Shown here one piece after another: positions 7,796 through 16,000 of a DNA stretch of 18,084 bases. Source of the DNA: an uncultured Sulfurovum sp. (GTDB lineage Bacteria; Campylobacterota; Campylobacteria; Campylobacterales; Sulfurovaceae); contig CACVAR010000278.1 of the NCBI GenBank assembly GCA_902727905.1, positions 1,442 to 19,525 of the forward strand, given 5' to 3'. The translations under genes were made by a program, and so were the position numbers. A model generated the notes under the pieces. The model made no database searches. It had not been told where the DNA came from and saw nothing but the letters and a program-made list of their open reading frames with translations. Within the stretch, counting starts at the first letter, position 1; the number at the start of each line of letters is the position of its first letter.

Positions 7796-9580
7796 TTGCA
7801 AGAGGCTAAAGCATTATTTCAAAAGTTAAAAATTGTTTCATTGTTAGATTTAGCATTACTTATACCTACTTCTTATAACAATACAATACTCTCAACATCT
7901 ATTCAAGTGGGTAAAGTACATACGCTGAAAGCTCAGGTTGATGAAGTTAGTAAAGTTAATGGAAAATTACGTATTACTTTTTTATTATCAGACTTTAATA
8001 AACGTTTAACTTCCATGCTTTTTCGGGTTAGCCCTTATCATCATAAACTTTTTACTGTAGGCTCTATGCATTATATTCAAGGAAAAGTGGAAGATTATAG
8101 AGGTACATTACAGATGAACCAAGCAAAGTCTTTAAAAAAAATTAATGAACTTATACCTAAATATGGAACCGTATTAAAAGAGAGTAGTATAAGTTCTTTA
8201 ATTGAGTACTATATAACTGAGCAGAGTTTATATGCAGAAGGATTAAATGAATTAGAGGTAAAGACGCTATTGGGTTTACATTACCCTCAAAATACAAAAG
8301 ATGTGGAAGGATATAATAAAGAAGTTTTAAAGTTTGTAGAAGCTTTTAATCATATGAAAAAATTAAAAGGAAAGCGCGAAGATTTTCCTGCACTTGAAGC
8401 TTTAACTGGAGCGTTAATGCCTTTTACAAAAGCATTGCCATTTCAGCTTACGAAAGAACAACAAAGTGTTATTTATGAAGTTCAACAAGATTTGAAACGA
8501 AAAGATAAAGCTGCTAAACGTTTGATTATAGGTGATGTTGGCTCGGGTAAAACCATGGTTATTTTAGCTGCTGCTGTTATGGCTTATCCGAGTCGTAGTA
8601 TATTGATGGCACCGACCTCTTTACTAGCCATTCAACTTTATGAAGAAGCTGTCAAGCATTTACCAAGTTTTATAAAAGTAGCATTGGTGATGCAAGGTAA
8701 AAATGAAGGAGATTATTTAGAAGCTGATTTTATTATAGGGACACATGCTGTTTTATATAAAGAGGATTTACCCAGAGCTTCTTTAGTTATGGTAGATGAA
8801 CAACATCGTTTTGGAACCAAGCAAAGAGCTGTACTTGAAAACATGATGGTCAAAGAAGAGAAAAAGCCACACTTTTTACAGTTTTCAGCCACACCCATTC
8901 CTCGAACACAAGCCATGATGCAGTCAGAGCTTATAGATGTGAGTCTGATTACTTCTACTCCTTTTGAAAAAGATATTAGTACTCAAATAATAGCCAAAGA
9001 AGATTTTACTGAATTATTAGATTCTATAAAAGATGAGATAGCCCAAGAACATCAAGTTTTGATAGTATATCCTTTAGTAGAAGAGAGTAGTGAAATTCCC
9101 TATCAGTCACTAGAAGAGGGTAGGAGTTTTTGGGAGAAGAAGTTTGACAATGTTTATGTAACCCATGGTAAAGACAAACAAAAAGAGAAAGTCTTACATG
9201 AGTTTAGAGACAAAGGTAATATTCTTTTAGCCACGACTGTTGTTGAAGTAGGGATATCTTTACCGAGGTTGACACTTATTGTGATTGTAGGAGCAGAACG
9301 TCTAGGGTTGGCGACACTACATCAGTTACGTGGTAGGGTAGGAAGACTAGGGCTTAAGAGTTGGTGCTACTTGTTTACAAAGAATAAAAAGAATGAACGC
9401 TTACGATCTTTTTCTCAAACGATGAGTGGTTTTGAAATTGCTAAGTTGGATTTACAGTTTAGAAACTCTGGAGATATTTTAGATGGAACCATTCAGAGTG
9501 GACTACAGTTTAAGTGGCTAAACTTGGGTGAAGATGAACATATTGTAAAAGTGGCGAAAAATAGGGTTGCAAACTTGTAG
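7796..9580 (+). CDS. recG: ATP-dependent DNA helicase RecG
   Basis: RecG remodels stalled replication forks and branched DNA by reverse branch migration. The 594-residue product has an N-terminal wedge/OB region (about 38-110). The helicase core carries Walker A GDVGSGKT (246-253), DEQH box (334-337), SATPIPRT (364-371), TTVVEVGI (about 480-487) and motif VI QLRGRVGR (510-517). At the C-terminus the usual LRGPGE...GTRQSG region reads FRNSGDILDGTIQSG. The protein is about 100 residues shorter than E. coli RecG, as I recall for Campylobacterota. The start is TTG, chosen because AGGAG lies 5 nt upstream and the next residues (QEAKALFQKLKI) match a RecG N-terminus. No in-frame ATG is close. The stop codon is inside the left arm of a REPIN-like hairpin, so that element marks the 3' end of the transcript. 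Confidence 0.94.
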   Translation: MQEAKALFQKLKIVSLLDLALLIPTSYNNTILSTSIQVGKVHTLKAQVDEVSKVNGKLRITFLLSDFNKRLTSMLFRVSPYHHKLFTVGSMHYIQGKVEDYRGTLQMNQAKSLKKINELIPKYGTVLKESSISSLIEYYITEQSLYAEGLNELEVKTLLGLHYPQNTKDVEGYNKEVLKFVEAFNHMKKLKGKREDFPALEALTGALMPFTKALPFQLTKEQQSVIYEVQQDLKRKDKAAKRLIIGDVGSGKTMVILAAAVMAYPSRSILMAPTSLLAIQLYEEAVKHLPSFIKVALVMQGKNEGDYLEADFIIGTHAVLYKEDLPRASLVMVDEQHRFGTKQRAVLENMMVKEEKKPHFLQFSATPIPRTQAMMQSELIDVSLITSTPFEKDISTQIIAKEDFTELLDSIKDEIAQEHQVLIVYPLVEESSEIPYQSLEEGRSFWEKKFDNVYVTHGKDKQKEKVLHEFRDKGNILLATTVVEVGISLPRLTLIVIVGAERLGLATLHQLRGRVGRLGLKSWCYLFTKNKKNERLRSFSQTMSGFEIAKLDLQFRNSGDILDGTIQSGLQFKWLNLGEDEHIVKVAKNRVANL

Positions 9581-9639
9581 GTTCGATTTTATCGAACATT
9601 ATATTGGAGATGTAGACTGTTCGATGAAATCGAACCTAC
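9577..9639. repeat. REPIN-like element: inverted pair of GTAG-headed REP palindromes
   Basis: Two 22-nt arms (9577-9598 and 9618-9639) are inverted copies, differing by one position that still allows a G-T wobble, around a 19-nt spacer. Each arm is itself a small hairpin: GTTCGAT-TTT-ATCGAAC on the left and GTTCGAT-GAA-ATCGAAC on the right. Each, read outward-in on its own strand, is preceded by GTAG. A GTAG head followed by a palindrome, in an inverted pair, is the structure of REP doublets mobilised by RAYT (TnpA-REP) transposases. The left arm includes the recG stop codon. No RAYT gene and no further copy is present in the window. Confidence 0.7.
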
Positions 9640-9650
9640 GGAATCTCAAT

Positions 9651-10016
9651 TTATTCGTTGGGTCTTGTCCAAATAAATAATAGCACTAAGGTTAAAAGTA
9701 TAATCTGAATTGTCAGTACGAGAGGCTTTAATGCAAGATATAGAGACAAACTTAGGACTAAAGCTACTGAGAGTGTTGCAAAGTATTTTGCTTTTTTATT
9801 AATGGCACCTTTTTCATGCCAGTCTGAAATCATTGTTCCAAATAGATGATGGTTGATTAACCAGCTATGTAGTTTATCAGATGACTTTGCAAAGAAAAAT
9901 GCTGCTAATAATAGAAAAGGTACGGTAGGTAAAAGGGGTAAGATGACACCTAGAAATGCTAAGCCAAGAGAGCTTAGACCAAGTAGTAACCAAAAATATT
10001 TTATTGTTCTCTTCAT
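9651..10016 (-). CDS. DUF454/YbaN-family inner-membrane protein
   Basis: A 121-residue hydrophobic protein of the DUF454 (YbaN) family, whose function is unknown. The N-terminal half carries the family's characteristic segment: GLSSLGLAFLGVILPLLPTV followed by PFLLLAAFFFAKSSDKLHSWL. A short HHLFGTMISDWHEKGAI loop follows, with residues conserved in the family. Two further hydrophobic stretches (about 77-95 and 97-116) make three to four membrane segments in total. It lies 64 nt downstream of hpf on the same strand and may be read through from it, but a perfect palindrome sits between the two. The gene ends about 11 nt from the REPIN-like repeat. ATG 10016 is the only reasonable start and gives a typical family length. 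Confidence 0.85.
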   Translation of the reverse strand: MKRTIKYFWLLLGLSSLGLAFLGVILPLLPTVPFLLLAAFFFAKSSDKLHSWLINHHLFGTMISDWHEKGAINKKAKYFATLSVALVLSLSLYLALKPLVLTIQIILLTLVLLFIWTRPNE

Positions 10017-10036
10017 TTAATTGTTAGCTTTTAGAT

Positions 10037-10064
10037 TGGTGTAAGAATAATTATTCTTACACCA
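10037..10064. repeat. Perfect 28-bp palindrome between hpf and the DUF454 gene
   Basis: TGGTGTAAGAATAA (10037-10050) is followed directly by its exact reverse complement (10051-10064). As RNA it would form a 12-bp stem with an AATT loop and a G/C-richer base. It lies 16 nt after the hpf stop and 20 nt before the DUF454 ATG. No T-run follows on either strand, so it is either an atypical terminator for hpf or an operator or processing site ahead of the DUF454 gene. Confidence 0.6.
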
Positions 10065-10080
10065 TAATAGCAGTATACTA

Positions 10081-10611
10081 TTAATAAAGACCAAATTTCC
10101 CATCTGCTCTTTTATACATAACTCTCATAAGACCATCATGGTCATTAAATACGATAAATTGTCGCTTATTTTCAGCTTTTAGTGCTGCGATAGCTTCTTC
10201 AAAATCTAGTGGTTTATGGAGCTCTAAATCCATTGGAACAAGTTCAACTTCTTCAGTGTCTAGTTCAAGTACTGCCTCTGCTTCATCTCCTAAATCTTTA
10301 AAGGACATTACCTTGTGATCTTTAATTTTATCAGCATGTCTTCTGAGTGCTTTTTGCGCTCTTGAAAAAGCAGAGTCTGCTGCTGCATAAACATCTTTGT
10401 CACTTTGCGTAATGACAATGGTATTTTTGTCTTTTAGATTTAAAACAAGCTCAACCGAAACATTCTTTTTTGTTTTACTATCGGCTGTAATAATGGTGTT
10501 ACTTGAAATGATATTTAAGTTGTATTTATCTAAACCATCGATACTATCTGAGATATGTTCTCTAATAGAGTCTGATAGGTCATAATGTCTTCCCACTATA
10601 TTTTTACTCAT
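10081..10611 (-). CDS. hpf: Ribosome hibernation-promoting factor, long form
   Basis: Long HPF dimerises 70S ribosomes into inactive 100S particles in starved cells. The 176-residue product has an N-terminal S30AE/YfiA-type domain (about residues 1-98). This includes IVGRHYDLSDSIREHI and the basic RAQKALRRHADKIKDHK end that binds the 30S decoding region. An acidic linker (about 104-125) follows, then the C-terminal dimerisation domain (about 130-176) with KPLDFEEAIAALKAENKRQFIVFND and RADGKFGLY. The presence of this second domain separates it from the short HPF/YfiA of enterics. AAAAGGA lies about 6 nt before ATG 10611 and supports the start. I could not pick a convincing -10 box upstream. 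A perfect palindrome follows its stop codon. Confidence 0.94.
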   Translation of the reverse strand: MSKNIVGRHYDLSDSIREHISDSIDGLDKYNLNIISSNTIITADSKTKKNVSVELVLNLKDKNTIVITQSDKDVYAAADSAFSRAQKALRRHADKIKDHKVMSFKDLGDEAEAVLELDTEEVELVPMDLELHKPLDFEEAIAALKAENKRQFIVFNDHDGLMRVMYKRADGKFGLY

Positions 10612-10772
10612 AATTTATCCTTTTGTTGTTTATAACTTAAATCAATAATCTTTAAAAGAAAACCTCTTTAAGTGCCTTAATTGTACTCTTCAATAGTTAA
10701 CAGATAGTAAACGTAATTAAAATTAATAAAAATAAATTCTTTTATTATAAATATTATTATTAATTTTTTATT
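10612..10772. other. AT-rich intergenic region with long AT inverted repeat
   Basis: This gap separates the end of the prepilin cluster from hpf. It must hold the hpf promoter and the end of the prepilin transcript. An exact 11-bp inverted repeat, AAAATTAATAA (10719-10729) and TTATTAATTTT (10757-10767), lies just past the last prepilin stop. It consists only of A and T and has no proper T-run, so calling it a terminator would be speculative. No small gene was seen. Confidence 0.35.
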
Positions 10773-11324
10773 TTAAAGTTTTTGCAATGTTCTTCGATGA
10801 AAAGTAACATTTCTATCTTCTACTCCAGCTTCTCCACTAGGATCGTCAAAATCTTTATAGCTCACATAAACATCAATAATAAGTGAGATGGTTGAATTAA
10901 ATCCTGCTGTTCCATTATCTTCCCATCCAGCTCGAATGTCAGTGGGGTCAACAGGGTTTCTGAGGTTAATAAGTCGGTTACATCCTGGTGATAGTTGGGT
11001 TTCATTACTGGCATATTGAATATTGGTGGTTATGTTAAAGATTTGAGAGCTAACACCATCTCCAAACGTTGCATTAATTTTGTTAATACAATTCCCATTA
11101 GTAGCTCGGTCATAATGTAAAGCATAAAGTAAAGCTTGTTCTGTATATGACCGTGCAAGTAGTGCAGCTTGCTCTTTTTGGTATTGTTGTGTGGTCTCCT
11201 TAATTGTCTTTCCTGTTACGTTCATAATAAGTGCTGTAACAGTTGCCATAATGACAATGACAAAAATAGCTGTAATCATTGAAAAAGCTTTTTTGACCTT
11301 AAATCTTTTTGCTTGTCTTGTCAT
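10773..11324 (-). CDS. Minor prepilin-like protein (PilX/GspK-type position, no Glu5)
   Basis: A 183-residue prepilin-like protein. A basic leader (MTRQAKRFKVKKA) precedes the predicted prepilin-peptidase site A^FSMITAIFVIVIMATVTALI, a typical type IV pilin N-terminal helix. Position -1 is Ala and position +5 is Thr instead of the near-universal Glu. Missing Glu5 is a known trait of GspK/PilX-like tip subunits. The rest is a small globular domain with a Cys pair (GNCINK and PGCNRL). It is the last gene of the cluster. Its ATG overlaps the stop of the upstream prepilin gene as ATGA (11321-11324), indicating translational coupling. Exact subfamily is not certain; it could belong to a type II secretion-like pseudopilus or a type IV pilus. 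Confidence 0.75.
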   Translation of the reverse strand: MTRQAKRFKVKKAFSMITAIFVIVIMATVTALIMNVTGKTIKETTQQYQKEQAALLARSYTEQALLYALHYDRATNGNCINKINATFGDGVSSQIFNITTNIQYASNETQLSPGCNRLINLRNPVDPTDIRAGWEDNGTAGFNSTISLIIDVYVSYKDFDDPSGEAGVEDRNVTFHRRTLQKL

Positions 11325-12322
11325 CTGATTACCACCTTTTGTTTACAAGTAGTAACATTAAAGTCTTGACCAATGTTTTCCGATGCACAAAGTTTAAAGT
11401 TTATAACACCACCGTTTTCTGAAAATTTGAATATGGTAACATTACGCATAAGTGTACTACGTGGGGTAGTGTCATCCATATAACTTTCGCCGTTCCATGG
11501 CTGATAGTTGTAGTAAAGTACCAAGTCATATAGACCATCATCATCTATGCCATCATTATTGGCATCTCCATCTCTGTCTTCAGGTGCAATGGCGTAAGCT
11601 GACCAAGCCATTTTATAGCGTTCTGTAATTATTTTTGGAAGTACAGTAGCATTGTTTGGGTCTTGTGCTCTTGTAAAGTTTAGTCCATCAGCACCACTTT
11701 GAAGAACAGGAAAAATACAACTGGTATTAGCATCTACTTCTCGGATTAACCCCATACATTGTGGGTTATATTCAGCTGTATCTGTATAGTAGTTGTCATC
11801 TTGTGCAAAAAGAATGGCTGCTGGTGTTGTCGTTAAATCGACTTGTCCACCGGATAAATTACTCATAATAGTAGCAGCATCTCCAAGGTTTGAACCTGGT
11901 GTTGTAAAAGCATTTCTAGAAGCATTTTCATAGTCTGCTATACCACTCCAAGCAGGATTCTGTCTGGCTGAAAAACTATCATTGTCATAGCCTATCCATT
12001 CTATACTTGTATACTCTTCACCTGTAGGAATATCTTTTAATGGCAGCCAATCATCAGCTGCAATGGCTGCTGGTGTTCCTGAAAGTTTATTATTTAAAAA
12101 GTTTTGATGTTGCTTAGAAATGGTACTACCTTGTATTCTATAGGTTAGTCTATTGACTATTTGATTTGCCACAAGTTCAGTTTTAGTACTCACATTGTAA
12201 ATAGCGCGCTGTGTTATATAGTTTTCATAGACTTGTACAATAATTTGAGAGGAAAGAGATGCTACGATTCCTAAAATAACCAGTACAAAGATAACTTCAA
12301 TTAAAGAGAAAGCTTTTTTCAT
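11321..12322 (-). CDS. Minor prepilin (PilW/GspJ-like) with calcium-binding-like loop
   Basis: A 333-residue prepilin. The short leader MKKA is followed by FSLIEVIFVLVILGIVASL, giving cleavage after Ala4 and Glu at mature position 5. The helix continues through about residue 50. The large C-terminal domain is long for a pseudopilin and resembles the PilW/GspJ position. It contains a Cys pair (QCMGL and TSCIF), an acidic loop DRDGDANNDGIDDDG (about residues 249-263) resembling a DxDxDxD calcium-binding loop, and a late FKF...INFKLCASEN block typical of GspJ/PilW ends. It overlaps the upstream prepilin gene by one base (TAATG at 12322) and the downstream one by four. Subfamily assignment comes from length and gene order rather than a profile search. 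Confidence 0.78.
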   Translation of the reverse strand: MKKAFSLIEVIFVLVILGIVASLSSQIIVQVYENYITQRAIYNVSTKTELVANQIVNRLTYRIQGSTISKQHQNFLNNKLSGTPAAIAADDWLPLKDIPTGEEYTSIEWIGYDNDSFSARQNPAWSGIADYENASRNAFTTPGSNLGDAATIMSNLSGGQVDLTTTPAAILFAQDDNYYTDTAEYNPQCMGLIREVDANTSCIFPVLQSGADGLNFTRAQDPNNATVLPKIITERYKMAWSAYAIAPEDRDGDANNDGIDDDGLYDLVLYYNYQPWNGESYMDDTTPRSTLMRNVTIFKFSENGGVINFKLCASENIGQDFNVTTCKQKVVIR

Positions 12323-13053
12323 TAGTATTGTCTCCCTCCTAATGAGTAGGTTCCTAAATTACAAGAAAATGCATGTAAGGTAATGGTCTTGTTTAACTCT
12401 TGAACAGGAGTACTTGTGGTCAATGTAGTTTGTATAAACTTTATATGACTTTGGTTGGCAATATTTTTATTACTAAAAATATTATTAGCTGCATTCGTAT
12501 TGACAGCTAGTCCTCCATTGGGTCTGTCATTGGCATAACTGACGATGGTGTCAATTATAATATCAGTATCCACATAGTTACCTAAAGTACCACTACTTGA
12601 ATTCTCACCATTGAATATGGTTAAATTTACATCTGGGGCTGTAAGGTAGTCATCTATGTCATCATAGTCTCCACCATCTTGTCCTAAAGCTGAAGCTGTT
12701 ACATTGTTGTCAGCAACGGTATAGGTTCTACCCGAAGTATTGTTGTCAAAATCTATGCCTTTAAAATTAAATGGGCTACTTGTTGCTGGATTGGTTAGTG
12801 TAATAATAGGGGCTACACCAGCAGAAAGGTTGGTGTCACCTTCATCCCAATGCTTAGAAAGAACAATCCCTGTATGTGATGCAATAGCAGCTATGGCTTC
12901 TTGTTGTAAGGCAACATTGGAACTTTTTATAGACTGTTGAATGAGCATAGGTGCTGAAAGCAAAACAATACCCATGATAACCAAGGCAAAGATAAGCTCT
13001 ACCATGGCAATCCCTCGTTTCATATTGTTAATTGTTCTGCAGTCTTTTACCAT
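12322..13053 (-). CDS. Minor prepilin (PilV/GspI-like)
   Basis: A 243-residue prepilin-like protein. After a leader ending MKRG comes IAMVELIFALVIMGIVLLSAPML, with Gly at -1 and Glu at mature position 5, so it should be processed by prepilin peptidase. The remainder is an Asn/Thr/Asp-rich globular domain. The ATG at 13053 overlaps the stop codon of the giant protein gene (13047-13049) by 7 nt, which favours this start by coupling. An internal ATG at 13023 would give the shorter leader MKRG but has no evident ribosome-binding site. It is the first of three prepilin genes behind the giant secreted protein. The PilV/GspI label comes from order in the cluster and is tentative. Confidence 0.75.
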   Translation of the reverse strand: MVKDCRTINNMKRGIAMVELIFALVIMGIVLLSAPMLIQQSIKSSNVALQQEAIAAIASHTGIVLSKHWDEGDTNLSAGVAPIITLTNPATSSPFNFKGIDFDNNTSGRTYTVADNNVTASALGQDGGDYDDIDDYLTAPDVNLTIFNGENSSSGTLGNYVDTDIIIDTIVSYANDRPNGGLAVNTNAANNIFSNKNIANQSHIKFIQTTLTTSTPVQELNKTITLHAFSCNLGTYSLGGRQY

Positions 13054-16000
13054 GACAATCTCTTAGGTTCTTTGTCATTAGCTTGTATATCAATGCCATG
13101 TCCACTTTGCCCAATACCCGAGATAGTTCCAAAATTATTGTTTTTATAGATAACATTGTAAAAAGGATCACCCTCCCGTGTCGGGTCATCATGGTATCTA
13201 AGCCAAGGGCTAGGTCTAATAATTACCGTGACACCAACACTAGCAGTTGCATCATTGTTAAGTGCATTACCGTTATAACTAGTCATTACATCAGCATATC
13301 GTCCACGATTAATACTAAGATTAGTATCAGTAGGATTTATGGTAATATCAGGACTAATATCTAACACATAATCTCGGTGCTTTTGGGCTACAAGTTGCGT
13401 AATTGTTCCATCTATAGGTGTTACATGATTTCGGGCTGTATACCAACCATATTTAGTATGTTTTGAATTAAGTCCAATCGAAGAAGGAACCATGTCTGCA
13501 CACCATGTTCTGTTTAAGTCACAAAAAATCTCTACACTTAATGGAGTGCTTTGATTTAAATCATAACTCTCAGGGTAGTTTTCCATATCAGGAGCTACTC
13601 TAGTAAAGTAGAATTTTCGTTCACTGTTACCGTTAATAATAGTATCTGCGATAATTCCTGTATTGTCTGCTTCTACAGCTATATTATCTTCTCCTTCACG
13701 TTTAGCTTCACTTTCTGTTGCATTGGCATCGATAGTTAAGAAGTTTACATCTATAGGGTTCATTGTTTCACTTAAATTTTTGTCAACATTATATAAAATT
13801 CTTATTGAGGAGTTACCTTCATTTGTATTTAAAAAAGCAGTGGCTGGAACATTAAATTCAGTATCTAAATGTGTTACCTCTGCTTCTGATGGATTTATAT
13901 CATTTAGTAAAATGATACGTTTAAATGATTGACTTGTTCCCTCACGTGTTAGTATGTCACTATAACTTGGTACATTATCTTCAGAATCAGTACTTATCAT
14001 ATAGTTGAGGTTTAATGGAACATTTTTAGCAACACATGAATCAGTAAAGTTTGTTAATTTTGTATGGTTTTTTCCTTGTGCAATTACATCGGTAAATAGT
14101 TCTACTCCCATTTGCTGGTAACTTAGATTTAAATCACCCATATAAACATACTTTTCTCCACTATCATTAATATTTTTTAATGTAGTATTGGTTAGGTTGA
14201 ATTCATAGGCTTCAAATTCTATGGCTACGTTATTAAAGTCTGTGTTAACATTTGAACCTATGTTACAACCGTACATACCATTGGTTAAAGTATTTGAAAC
14301 ACTGTTTCGTATACATCCATCTAACGTTATGTTTTCATCTTTGTCTTTATCGGTGCTGGTCCAGTTGATATCTTGAATTTCAAAATGGTAGTTTCCTACA
14401 TTGTAATGTGAGAAGTCATGACTTACTTGCCCATTAGAGAATAGCTTGTTAAATTTACCAGTATTGATAAAGTCTATGTCACTACTGTCAGCACAGTTGG
14501 TTGTGTTTGTCTCGTCAAAACTTAAGGTCACATTTAGTTCTTTAGGACTAATTGTTTTGTAGTAATTTGCCAGTGCATTTGGACTTTTTACTGCTTGGGT
14601 ATGAATTTCATAAGCATATTCACTTGCTAAAGAGACCTTGTCATTGTTTCTATTACTTTTATACTCGCTATTACCGTAGGTACTTGTATCAGTAATGTTA
14701 ATGTCAAATGCCAATGGACGAATGGCAAAGTCATCACTGTATCCACGACCATTATGTAAATTATTTGTCGTAAGTGTATTTTCAAAATTAGCTCTATGGT
14801 CTCCATAATAAAGAGAGCCATTTTCATCTAATAGACAGGAAACTTGGAACTGCGCATTACGTGTTACTCTGTCAATAATTAAATCATTAACATAGCTATT
14901 AGCTGCATCAATTTTTTTTCTACTTTCATTGTGATCCCAATAAATATACTCTTGATATAAAAGGTCATTATTTGTTGAGTTCTGATCATATAATTCTACT
15001 TTTAATGTCACATTTTCAAGAGGGTACTCTTTGTTAAGTGTTTGATCGCTGTCGTAACTTACGATAGAATAATCAAAGTCCGTATTAGATAGCTGTGTAT
15101 AGAACTCACGTTTATATTCATACAACATCTTTTCTGGAGGGTATTTGTCTCCTATAACATTTCTTTCTATGGTAAAAGTTGGTGCATCATCATTAACAAT
15201 GGTACCGACACCTTCTCCATCTGTGAGGGTTAAGAGAACTGGGTTAACCAATTCAACAGTAAACGTTTCATTAGGTTCAATGGTCATGTCTCCCACAACA
15301 TCTACAGAAATTGTTTGAGCTGTAGTATCATTGGCTAAGAAAGTAATAACTTGTGTATCATCAATATAGTCATTATCTGCTACTGTGGCTGTACCATCAT
15401 GTAGGACATAAGAAACAGAAGTATTCACTGGATAGGCAGTATCTATAGAAACAGTAAAATCAAACTTAGTTATGCCATTGTCTCCTTCTCTTTGAGCCAT
15501 ATCATTAATGCTAATACCAGAATAGCTACAAGCAGAAGTGTTTCTGTCTGTCCCATCCCAATTTTTACCATCATTAGTATAGGTGTAGATTGACTCAATT
15601 TCTGTAGCAGTTAAGGCTACATCAGAAATAAGTGTTTCATCAATACTACCATTGAAATGGTGATTATTATTAAAGTAGCTTCCAATATTTATTTGTTTTA
15701 CATCAGCTATGTCTCCAATGTTAGTTGCATCTGTGTGTTTTAAGTCTCCATCAACATAAAGGCTAATTGTTCCTGGGCTATAGGTAAGTGTAAGCATGTG
15801 CCATTGACCATCATGAATACCATTTGCTCCTAAATCATAAGTGACAGTAGCTGAACGATTGTTGTCTTCATTAGTAGTCCAACCCCTTATGCTACTACCA
15901 TTTGTGTTATAGGCTAGGGTAGTACTATAGTCAAAGTTTCCTGTTCGAGATAACTCTACAAGGCGTACATATTCTCCTCCAGGGGCTTGATTCTCTGTGG

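Noticed and set aside
10037..10064. Fur or other metal-regulator box
   Set aside because: The palindrome is AT-rich in its centre but does not match the Fur consensus well enough, and neighbouring genes have no iron link.
10625..10680. Sigma-54 promoter for hpf (GGCAC seen on the minus strand)
   Set aside because: The required TTGC element at the right spacing is absent.
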